From: Thermoplasmata archaeon
GTDB taxonomy: Archaea; Thermoplasmatota; Thermoplasmata; Lutacidiplasmatales; UBA184
DNA: 44,712 nucleotides
Assembly: GCA_030037815.1 (NCBI GenBank)
Contig: JASHPZ010000086.1
Location: 1-44,712, forward strand
Direction of reading: 5' to 3'
Shown here: piece by piece, positions 38,201 through 44,712 of the stretch
How the letters are laid out: the number at the start of each line of letters is the position of its first letter
How positions within the stretch are numbered: the first letter of the stretch is position 1
Notes under the pieces: model-generated
The model's input: only the letters and a program-made list of their open reading frames with translations
The model's database searches: none
Told to the model about the DNA's origin: nothing
Position numbers and translations under genes: made by a program

Positions 38201-38599
38201 GTTGAGGTACTGGTAGACCGGGTTCTGGTTCTCCGACAGGATGGCGTACGGCGTCGTCGAGGAGCCCGAGAACGTGACGTTCGTCTGGGTCGGGACCCAG
38301 ATCCCCCAGTAGCCGGGCGAGAGCGCGGAGCTCGTGCTGGTCGCCGTGAAGGTGAACTGGCCGCCGCTTCCGACGTTGGCCGTGTAGACCACGCCCGTCG
38401 CCTGCGACACGAGGTCGACCTGCACGCCCGACGGGACGGGTCCACCGAAGCCCGCAGGCTGGTAGACGAACCCGGATAGGGTGTAGTTCGGCGTCGCGGC
38501 GGCGACGGTCCCGGTGAACGTGAAGAGCGTGCTCCCCACGATCGCCAGCACCAGGGCCCACAGGGCGGTGCGATAGAGCGGCCGGTCCAACTGTTCCAC
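35276..38599 (-). CDS. Large secreted/membrane-anchored surface protein (signal peptide, PKD- and CARDB-like domains, C-terminal TM and acidic tail)
   Basis: 1107 aa; N-terminal hydrophobic segment ALWALVLAIVGSTLFTFTGTVAAA; FQWTFGDGATN PKD-like motif; numerous N-x-S/T sequons; C-terminal LLEYVAIAVVVVVVILALVWWYRRPARK...DDEDDDD. Confidence 0.88.
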   Translation of the reverse strand: MEQLDRPLYRTALWALVLAIVGSTLFTFTGTVAAATPNYTLSGFVYQPAGFGGPVPSGVQVDLVSQATGVVYTANVGSGGQFTFTATSTSSALSPGYWGIWVPTQTNVTFSGSSTTPYAILSENQNPVYQYLNSSQLSPTGTFRWVISNVLALPYNSTVKGTVSSQGYPEGGANLRLLAPQYNGVTLVTNTTPANGTFTLLAPFGNWTLQTSFTQGPALFNTTALTIASRSPPRLNISLQSYVLAGNSYLASAPLSPVPDGGNVTLFNPSTGAIYSQTTPAGGYYTLGTYPGSFDTIVSTVGYQTTWYPVTVTAPGRVVHNVQVANVPFANLGNYSTTLNYTGIDILNGTGNLTVTTNVQLGNNSVFPYLPNGSVGQLWAQLGLDFNHSLTFPSSDLAQLQSWVASQGPFLPAVQAGAVVNSTGFLAPKTTPVLLNWNPTCSGACGIASTAKISYGWNSTYALNGTIALNSSTYTVGFNFAHPTSANSYNYTVVLPSGFILASDTQAPAHTKLVAAGPGGTWTKFTLVSLPSPSAGGTAKFTIVKAASLVANVNISVANFAFSSANILNGTHANYTFVVGVGQNVTFSALNSTYPAGTNGTLFQWTFGDGATNTTTKATTNHTYLLATANGTQYHGNLTITSSGGLVNWTTFNVSVVTSTPTAGIASNASSAQTRTVAGTTYLFVNWSTVLHFNATASAVANPNVLAIGAFTNSGRGFKLAGANYTGGLYWQNYTFQFLGNGVYLTSGVVAGNHIAFLGWQYNLTLTVWTGTGKSAKTSLVVLVNDTQKPVPAIQLLNSAGKPIASSGGVTEGSNGTAKVQFNAGNSSDPNNGSVVKYYWLVTASNGTIHDGINATKVKPGNVYPALWLTPLVTGSYSVNLTVWDRNNNSAYTVTSVTVTTNSTIRPIISSANLTGPSSLTAGSSYTFWVNITNLGGSLSTAQYVTVTWYTTGPSGTGSRSTLGGSPSSVQFFNYTAPGVVNTVPFATGSIANLTYNKTVRAQVTWSPSTSGNYIFYANGTSNNEWTGVANSTSPPGTISQSISVKPNPTTQLLEYVAIAVVVVVVILALVWWYRRPARKAGGKSTTSKSGLERSSKKPADDEDDDD

Positions 38600-38706
38600 G
38601 TCTCCCCTTCGGTATGCCCTCTGACGAAGGCGGCGCGCCGAACTTGGCCCCTCTACTTATAGATTGCTCGGACGAGAACTCGCGCGCCGACCGGCACGCG
38701 CTCCGG

Positions 38707-40932
38707 CTATCGGTAGATGACCTCCGCGGGCGAGTCGCGGCGTCGCGCGACCCGTTCGCGAAGGAGGTGCTTTTCGAACTCCTCGTAGAACTTGAGGCTC
38801 TCGGGATCGACGGACGCCCGCACGGTCTTCATCGCCGCGTCGAAGTGGGCGCGCGTCACCTTGGACGCCTTCAGGTTCTCGCGGATGGCGGTGAGTCCCG
38901 CCTCGCGGCAGAGCGCGGCGATGTCGCTGCCGACGTACCCTTCGGTCCGCCCCGCGAGGTCGGCCAAGTTGACGTCGTCGGCCAGCGGCATCCTTTTCGT
39001 GTGGACCTTGAAGATCTCCGTGCGGCCGGCGACGTTCGGCGGCTCGACGTAGAGGAGCCGGTCGAACCGGCCCGTCCGGAGGAGCGCCTCGTCGATGATG
39101 TCCGGGCGGTTGGTCGCGGCGATCACGAGGACGCGCTCGAGCGTCTCGAGGCCGTCGATGGAGGTGAGGAGCTGGTTGACGATCCGCTCCGTCACGCCGC
39201 TCGACGTCTGGAGCCCCCGCCGCGGCGCGATCGAGTCGATCTCGTCGATGAAGACGATCGACGGGGAGGCCTGCCGCGCCTTCTTGAAGATCATCCGGAC
39301 GGCCTTCTCGCTCTCGCCGACCCACTTGCTCATCACTTCGGGGCCCTTTACCGAGATGAAGTTCGCCTGGCTCTCGGTCGCCGCCGCCTTGGCGAGGAGC
39401 GTCTTCCCGACGCCGGGCGGCCCGTAGAGCAGGATCCCGCGCGGCGGCTCGATGCCGATGTGGCGGTACACCTGCGGGTTCTTGAACGGCAGTTCGACCG
39501 ACTCCTCGAGGATCCGTCGGACGCGCTCGACGCCCCCGACCTCCTCCCAGCGGGTGGTCGGCACCTCGACCGCGACGTCGCGGAGGCTGGACGGCTCGAT
39601 CTGCTTCAGCGCCTCCTTGAAGTCGTGTTCGGTGACCTTCATCCGCTCGAGGAGCGAGAGCGGGATCGGCTGGTCGAAGTCGATCTCGGGCAGGTACCGT
39701 CGCAGCGCGCGCATCGCGGCCTCGCGCGCGAGGGAGGAGAGGTCGGCGCCGACGAACCCGTGGCTCAGCGCCGCGAGCTCCTTCAAGAGCTTCTCGCGCT
39801 CCCGCTCGCTCCCGTCGATCGGCATGCCGCGGGTGTGGATCTGGAGGATCTCGAGCCGGCCGTCCTGGGTCGGGACGCCGATCTCGATCTCGCGGTCGAA
39901 GCGGCCGGGCCGCCTGAGGGCGGGGTCGATCGCCTCCTCGCGGTTCGTGGCCGCGATCACGATCACGTTCCCGCGCCCCGAGAGGCCGTCCATCAGGGTG
40001 AGCAGCTGCGCGACGACGCGGCGCTCGACCTCGCCGACGACCTCGTCCCGGCGCGGCGCGATCGAGTCGAGCTCGTCGATGAAGATCACGCTCGGGGCGT
40101 TCTTCTCGGCCTCCTCGAACTTCTCGCGGAGCTCCTTCTCGCTCTCGCCGTAGTACTTCGAGATGATCTCCGGCCCCTGGATCCCGATGAAGTGCGCGCC
40201 CGCCTCGTTCGCGACGGCCTTCGCGATCAGCGTCTTGCCGGTCCCGGGGGGGCCGTAGAGGAGCACCCCCTTCGGCGGCGAGATCGCGAGCCGGTCGAAC
40301 AGCTCGGGGTGCTTCAGCGGGAGTTCGATCATCTCGCGGACGCGCCCCAGCTTCTCCTTGAGGCCGCCGATGTCCTCGTAGGAGACCCGCGGGGCGGCGA
40401 CCTCGGTCTCGCTGACGGTCTCCTCCTTGATCGTGATCAGGGTCGCCGGGGCGACCTGGACGATCCCCTTCGGCTGGGTCGAGACGACCATGAACGGGAG
40501 CGACCCGCCCATCAGGAACACGCCGGGAATGACGAACACGTCCCCGCGGACGAACGGCCGTCGGGTGAGCGCCTTCGCGACGAAACTCTCGAGTCCGGGC
40601 CCCAGGTCCATCCGCGCGGAGCCCGCGTAGATCGGCGCGATCGTCACCGCGTCCGCGTTCGGCGCGTCCACCCGCTGGACCGAGACGCGGTCGCCGATCG
40701 AGACGCCGGCGTTCCGGCGCACGACGGCCTCGATCCGGACGAGCCCCTTCCCCTCGTCGTCCGGCTGCGCGCGGCTCACGATCGCGGGGGTCGCCTTGCG
40801 GCCGCGGATCTCGACGATGTCGCCGAGCCCGACCTTGAGCCGCTGGCGCGTCTGGACGTCGAGCCGGGCCGTTCCGAGGCCAATGTCCTGCTGGAATGCC
40901 TCGGCGACCCGGAGCGGTATCGCTTCGCCCAT
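38707..40932 (-). CDS. cdc48: CDC48/VCP-family AAA ATPase
   Basis: N-domain [20 protein letters not shown]...; two GPPG(T/V)GKT modules; [13 protein letters not shown] and [19 protein letters not shown] / HTKRMPL. Confidence 0.97.
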   Translation of the reverse strand: MGEAIPLRVAEAFQQDIGLGTARLDVQTRQRLKVGLGDIVEIRGRKATPAIVSRAQPDDEGKGLVRIEAVVRRNAGVSIGDRVSVQRVDAPNADAVTIAPIYAGSARMDLGPGLESFVAKALTRRPFVRGDVFVIPGVFLMGGSLPFMVVSTQPKGIVQVAPATLITIKEETVSETEVAAPRVSYEDIGGLKEKLGRVREMIELPLKHPELFDRLAISPPKGVLLYGPPGTGKTLIAKAVANEAGAHFIGIQGPEIISKYYGESEKELREKFEEAEKNAPSVIFIDELDSIAPRRDEVVGEVERRVVAQLLTLMDGLSGRGNVIVIAATNREEAIDPALRRPGRFDREIEIGVPTQDGRLEILQIHTRGMPIDGSEREREKLLKELAALSHGFVGADLSSLAREAAMRALRRYLPEIDFDQPIPLSLLERMKVTEHDFKEALKQIEPSSLRDVAVEVPTTRWEEVGGVERVRRILEESVELPFKNPQVYRHIGIEPPRGILLYGPPGVGKTLLAKAAATESQANFISVKGPEVMSKWVGESEKAVRMIFKKARQASPSIVFIDEIDSIAPRRGLQTSSGVTERIVNQLLTSIDGLETLERVLVIAATNRPDIIDEALLRTGRFDRLLYVEPPNVAGRTEIFKVHTKRMPLADDVNLADLAGRTEGYVGSDIAALCREAGLTAIRENLKASKVTRAHFDAAMKTVRASVDPESLKFYEEFEKHLLRERVARRRDSPAEVIYR

Positions 40933-40975
40933 CCGCGGGGTTTGGACCCGCTCTCCGAGGGATAAGGATTGCTTT

Positions 40976-41806
40976 CTACGGTGCGTCCGCCGCCGGTCCG
41001 GCGCCGTCCAGGGCCCGCTGTCCGGGGGCCCGGGCCGCCCGCCCGAGGTCGGGCAGGGGGAGCCCCAGCTCGCCGGCGAACGACCGCACGGTGCCGGGTC
41101 CGAACCCGACGAAATGGTTGTTCGCGTAGGCGAAGACGTTGCCGGTGTCCCGCCCTTCCTCGTCGATCCGGCGGTGCATCTGGGAGTACTCGGGGCCGGC
41201 GTCCCGCTGGATGCGGTCGAACTTCGTCAGCGCGCGGTCGCCGACGAACCGCGCGTAGAGGAACGCGCCGGTGACCCACGGCGGCGGGCGCGTCTCGGGA
41301 ACGACGGACCAGACGAGCGCGGCGCCCCGCTGTTCGAGCCGACGTCGCGTCGCCTCGTTCCACCAGGAGGCGTCGCGCAGCTCGACGGCCAGCGCGAACC
41401 GGGTCGGGACGGCGTCGAGGAGGTGCTCCAAGCGGGCGCTGCCCGCGGCCGCCCGGAACGACGGCGGGAACTGGAGGACGACCGGCCCGAGCTTCCCCCG
41501 CTCTGCGAGCGGCGCGAGGTGCGCGAGGAATTCGGCGAGGACGGCGTCGCCGCGCGCGGCGTCCTTCTCGTGGGTGACGTCCCGCGGGACCTTGAGCGCG
41601 AAGCGGAACCCGTCGGGCGTCCGCTCCGCCCACCGGCGCACGAGACCGAGCGACGGGGCGCGGTAGAAGCTCGAATCGACCTCGACGGTGCGGAACACTT
41701 GGGCGTACCGCTCGAGGAAGTCGCCGGGCGGAGTACCCGGCGGGTAGAACGGACCGACCCAGTCGTCGTACGCCCAGCCGGAGCAGCCGAGCCAGTACTC
41801 GGGCAT
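40976..41806 (-). CDS. DUF72-family protein
   Basis: MPEYWLGCSGWAYDDWVGPFYPPGTPPGDFLERYAQVFRTVEVDSSFYRAPS...LGPVVLQFPPSF...RFALAVELRDASWW; start at 41804-06 inside a longer ORF. Confidence 0.9.
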   Translation of the reverse strand: MPEYWLGCSGWAYDDWVGPFYPPGTPPGDFLERYAQVFRTVEVDSSFYRAPSLGLVRRWAERTPDGFRFALKVPRDVTHEKDAARGDAVLAEFLAHLAPLAERGKLGPVVLQFPPSFRAAAGSARLEHLLDAVPTRFALAVELRDASWWNEATRRRLEQRGAALVWSVVPETRPPPWVTGAFLYARFVGDRALTKFDRIQRDAGPEYSQMHRRIDEEGRDTGNVFAYANNHFVGFGPGTVRSFAGELGLPLPDLGRAARAPGQRALDGAGPAADAP

Positions 41807-41881
41807 CGCCCCGAGGTAGTTCCCCCGCGGTATCTCCCTTCCGCGCGGCGCGGGAGGGCCCCGAGGAACGGAACCGAGATA

Positions 41882-42802
41882 ATGGACCACCCCGGTGGCT
41901 CGCGTGTGTCGCGCCCACCGGCGCCCTCGTCGCTGCTCGGTCGCCTCCTCGACGCGGCCGGCTACCGCCTCGAGCACCGCCCCGAGGCGACCGTCGCGGT
42001 CCGATCCCGCGACCACCGGGCGGTCGTGATCTCGGCGTCGGCCCGCTCGCCGGCGGCGCTCGACGCCCTGTTCCCACCGGACGCGGTCCGGAAGACGATC
42101 GTCTACGACGAGGACCCGGGCGGGGTCGCGCGCGCGGTCGCGGCCGACCGCGGGATCGAGGTGCTGGACCCCTCGACGCTCGGCCCGGCGCTCGGCGAGA
42201 TCTTGCTTCCGGCCGCTCCGGAGACGCCGGGGGCCGGCGGGGCGCTGCCGCCGCTCGAGCGGCCGCTCGCGATCGCGCCCGAAGGACGGCGAACGGTCCG
42301 CCCGCGGATCGGCCGAGCGGCGGCCGAGTCGCTCGCGGGCGTCGACGGAACCCGATACACGCTCGCCTTGGTGCCGTTCCGGGTCGCGGCGTACGAAGCG
42401 CGACCGGCGTCCCCCCACGGCGGGACCGGCGGGGTGGTCCGCCAGCTCGTGGCGGTGAACGCGGTCAACCGTCGCACCGAGATCTGGGAGGAAGGGGATC
42501 GGGAGCTCGTCGGGGCGCTCGACGTCCCCCACGAGGAGATGGCCCCGCAGCTCTCGGAGTCCCAGGCGGTTCCGCTCGCGCTGGAGGCGATCCGTCGGCG
42601 GCACACCGTCCACGTCGACCACACCGAACAGCACGGCGGGGCCCTCGTCATCGAGACGCGGCGGGTCGCCCCAACGTCGGACGACATCCGGCTCGGGCCG
42701 TTCTCGCTGCTCTACGTCCCGTATTGGTACGTCGAAGGGAGCGAAGGCCGCGTGGTGCTCGACGCGGTCACGGGGCGCCGGGCGGCGGGCGCGGCGGAGT
42801 GA
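41882..42802 (+). CDS. Hypothetical protein; N-terminus weakly reminiscent of a restriction-endonuclease-like fold
   Basis: 306 aa; LLGRLLDAAGYRLEHRPEATVAVRSRDHRAVVISAS...GIEVLDPSTLGPALGEILLP; C-terminal DDIRLGPFSLLYVPYWYVEGSEGRVVLDAVTGR. Confidence 0.6.
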   Translation: MDHPGGSRVSRPPAPSSLLGRLLDAAGYRLEHRPEATVAVRSRDHRAVVISASARSPAALDALFPPDAVRKTIVYDEDPGGVARAVAADRGIEVLDPSTLGPALGEILLPAAPETPGAGGALPPLERPLAIAPEGRRTVRPRIGRAAAESLAGVDGTRYTLALVPFRVAAYEARPASPHGGTGGVVRQLVAVNAVNRRTEIWEEGDRELVGALDVPHEEMAPQLSESQAVPLALEAIRRRHTVHVDHTEQHGGALVIETRRVAPTSDDIRLGPFSLLYVPYWYVEGSEGRVVLDAVTGRRAAGAAE

Positions 42803-42851
42803 GCGAGCGCCGCCGCCGCACCCCTAAATAGCGACGGTCGGTCGGCCGGCC

Positions 42852-43463
42852 GTGATCCTCGACCAGTTCCGCGTCGGGCCGTATCTCAACTTCACGTACC
42901 TCGTCGCCGAGTCGGACGGCGGGGACGCCGTCGTGATCGACCCGTCGTACGGGATCGAGCCGGTCCTCGCCGCGGTCGACGACCGGCGGGTCAAGGTGCG
43001 GTACATCCTGAACACGCACAGCCACCGGGACCACGTCGCGGGCAACCAGGAGGTGCGGGAGCGCACCGGGGCGAAGGTGGTCGCCCACCGCGTCGCGCCG
43101 CTCGGACAGGACGTCTCGGTGGAGGACGGGGACGCGGTCGCCGCGGGCCGGCTGCACTTCGAGGTCGTCCACACGCCCGGCCACACGAAGGACAGCGTCC
43201 TCTACGTGTTCGAGGGCCAGGTCGCGACCGGCGACACCTTGTTCGTCGGAGAGTGCGGGCGCACCGACCTCCCGGGCGGGGACCCGGCCGAGATGTACGA
43301 GAGCCTCCAAGGGCGGGTCCTGGCGCTCGACGACGCGCTGGTCGTGCTACCCGGCCACGACTACGGGGTCACGCCGACCTCGACGATCGGACGGGAGCGG
43401 GCGGAGAACTACACGCTCCAGCCGAGGACGCGCGACGAGTTCCTCGCGTTCATGCGGGAGTGA
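42852..43463 (+). CDS. MBL-fold metallohydrolase (glyoxalase II / persulfide dioxygenase-like)
   Basis: GTG start; ILNTHSHRDHVAGNQEV, HTPGHTKDSVLYVFEGQVATGDTLFVGECGRTDLPGGDPAEMYESL, LPGHDYG. Confidence 0.92.
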   Translation: MILDQFRVGPYLNFTYLVAESDGGDAVVIDPSYGIEPVLAAVDDRRVKVRYILNTHSHRDHVAGNQEVRERTGAKVVAHRVAPLGQDVSVEDGDAVAAGRLHFEVVHTPGHTKDSVLYVFEGQVATGDTLFVGECGRTDLPGGDPAEMYESLQGRVLALDDALVVLPGHDYGVTPTSTIGRERAENYTLQPRTRDEFLAFMRE

Positions 43464-43466
43464 GCC

Positions 43467-44033
43467 GTGGCCCCGCTCCCCCCGGTCGACGAACGGACGC
43501 TCCGGGCCGCCGGCGCCCGGCGCGTGAACCCGGGATCCCCCACCACCCCCCAGGTGGTGGCGACGCTCCGCGAGATCGCCGCGGAGTCGCCCGCGTTGGT
43601 CGCGCTGTTCGACGCGACCGCCGTCGCGGGGGAACGCCATCTTCTCTCCGCGTGGGCGCACCTCGGCCGGTCGCGCGCGCGCGGCGAAACGCGCCTGCGC
43701 GACCGCGGCGCCGAGTTCGCGCTCTACGTCGCCGGCGACGACCAGCTGCCGCGCGCGCTCCAGAAGGTCGGGGTGCGGGCCGACGCCGAGCAGTTCGTCC
43801 TGGTCGCCGAGCGGCCGCTCGACCCCGTCGCGCTGCTCCCTCGATTCCAGCTCGCGCCGGACCCGACCGCCTACCCCCGACCGGTCGACGAGGGGACGCT
43901 CGACCGGCTCGGGATCGACTCCGTCGAGCGGTCGACCGTTCCGCCCACCGCGTGGGAAGCGCTCGTCTTGGAGCGGGTCGCGCTGGTCGACCTGAGCGCC
44001 CCCGCCGGCCGCGGCGCCACCACAAAGACTTAA
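43467..44033 (+). CDS. cgi121: KEOPS complex subunit Cgi121-like
   Basis: ALFDATAVAGERHLLSAWAHLGRSRARGETRLRDRGAEFALYVAGDDQLPRALQKVGVRADAEQFVLVA. Confidence 0.75.
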   Translation: MAPLPPVDERTLRAAGARRVNPGSPTTPQVVATLREIAAESPALVALFDATAVAGERHLLSAWAHLGRSRARGETRLRDRGAEFALYVAGDDQLPRALQKVGVRADAEQFVLVAERPLDPVALLPRFQLAPDPTAYPRPVDEGTLDRLGIDSVERSTVPPTAWEALVLERVALVDLSAPAGRGATTKT

Positions 44034-44074
44034 CGCGCGGGACGGGTCCGCGGCCCGGTCCGCGGGCTCTCCGT

Positions 44075-44175
44075 GCAGGTGTAATCTAGCGGTAGGATGT
44101 CAGCCCTCCAAGCTGACCGCCCGGGTTCGAATCGGGGAAGGGCGCCCCTTCCTCGCGGATCTCCCGGCACCTGCA
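44075..44175 (+). tRNA. tRNA-Gly (TCC) interrupted by a 30-nt intron (44132..44161) in the T-loop
   Basis: Exons join to GCAGGTGTAATCTAGCGGTAGGATGTCAGCCCTCCAAGCTGACCGCCCGGGTTCGAA|TCCCGGCACCTGCA; acceptor GCAGGTG/CACCTGC, T-arm CCGGG-TTCGAAT-CCCGG restored only after intron removal. Confidence 0.92.
44132..44161 (+). other. Non-canonical archaeal tRNA intron (T-loop, between positions 59 and 60) with strict BHB motif
   Basis: Intron TCGGGGAAGGGCGCCCCTTCCTCGCGGATC; outer helix CCGGG(44121-25)/CCCGG(44163-67), central helix TTCG(44126-29)/CGGA(44156-59), bulges AAT(44130-32) and TCT(44160-62), inner hairpin CGGGGAAGGG-CGC-CCCTTCCTCG. Confidence 0.9.
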
Positions 44176-44232
44176 TCGTCCGCCCGCGGGCCGACGCGAG
44201 GTTTATTCCCGCCGGTCCCGGTACGCGGCTGC

Positions 44233-44316
44233 GCTGAGGTAGCCTAGTCCGGCAAGGCGCCAGCCTTGAAAGCTGGTGGCGGCGACGCCACGGGAGTTCA
44301 AATCTCCCCCTCAGCG
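44233..44316 (+). tRNA. tRNA-Ser (TGA)
   Basis: Acceptor GCTGAGG/CCTCAGC with G73, anticodon arm CCAGC-CTTGAAA-GCTGG, long variable arm TGGCGGCGACGCCA, T-arm GGGAG-TTCAAAT-CTCCC. Confidence 0.95.
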
Positions 44317-44357
44317 GCGGCGTCCCGGCCGACCGTTCCGCCCGGCCCCGCCCCACC

Positions 44358-44367
44358 GATTATATCC
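44358..44367 (+). promoter_or_regulatory. TATA-box-like element upstream of mutS
   Basis: CGATTATATC region about 26-35 nt upstream of ATG 44393. Confidence 0.55.
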
Positions 44368-44392
44368 CGCGCCCGGCTCCGACGCCCACCCG

Positions 44393-44712
44393 ATGCCGGA
44401 GGCCGCGCTGACCACCCCACTGCTCGAGCAGTACGCCGCGGTCAAGTCGCAGTACCCGGGTCACCTCGTCCTCTTCCGGGTCGGAGATTTCTTCGAGACG
44501 TTCGGGGACGACGCGAAGCTCCTCGCCCGGGAGGTCGACGTCGTCCTCACGGCCCGGGCCCCGGATACGCGGGGCGAGCGGACGCCGATGGCCGGGGTGC
44601 CCCACCACGCCGTCGAGACGTACCTCGGCCGGCTCGTCCAGCGCGGCTACAAGGTCGCGCTGTGCGACCAGGTCGAGGACGCCCGGTTCGCGAAGGGGCT
44701 CGTGCGCCGCGA
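44393..44712 (+). CDS. mutS: DNA mismatch repair protein MutS, N-terminal part (3' truncated by window edge)
   Basis: TPLLEQYAAVKSQYPGHLVLFRVGDFFETFGDDAKLLAREVDVVLTAR...TPMAGVPHHAVETYLGRLVQRGYKVALCDQVEDA. Confidence 0.96.
   Translation, partial: MPEAALTTPLLEQYAAVKSQYPGHLVLFRVGDFFETFGDDAKLLAREVDVVLTARAPDTRGERTPMAGVPHHAVETYLGRLVQRGYKVALCDQVEDARFAKGLVRR

Noticed and set aside
43253-44089. 278-aa ORF overlapping the MBL hydrolase and Cgi121 genes
   Set aside because: Out-of-frame, Arg/Gly-rich, no motif. The Cgi121-like frame (43467..44033) is clearly better supported.

Overview
44.7 kb of GC-rich archaeal chromosome. The gene content suggests Thermoplasmatota/Euryarchaeota: PAN, Cdc48, L10e, L18e-L13-S9-RpoN, NMD3, Nop5, Cgi121, archaeal SepF, MCM, plus bacterial-type GyrB and MutS. 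This placement is an inference because no 16S is present. The window runs from the 3' end of gyrB to the 5' end of mutS. It is mostly housekeeping and informational genes, with no CRISPR array, transposon or prophage signature. The most notable signals are splicing elements. (1) Two of the four tRNA genes are interrupted at non-canonical positions by 30-nt introns with bulge-helix-bulge (BHB) structure: initiator tRNA-Met in the D-loop and tRNA-Gly(UCC) in the T-loop. (2) The MCM helicase carries a 479-aa intein with intact splicing motifs but degenerate LAGLIDADG catalytic acids. Other points of interest are a degenerate SelB-like pseudo-GTPase (aSelBL-type) overlapping clpB, a V4R-Roadblock two-gene unit, SepF and a PRC-barrel protein in the same window, a large sequon-rich surface protein, a degraded RHH antitoxin-like reading frame next to tRNA-Thr, and a probable non-AUG start for AspRS. 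Product calls come from reading the translations by eye; no database search was possible.
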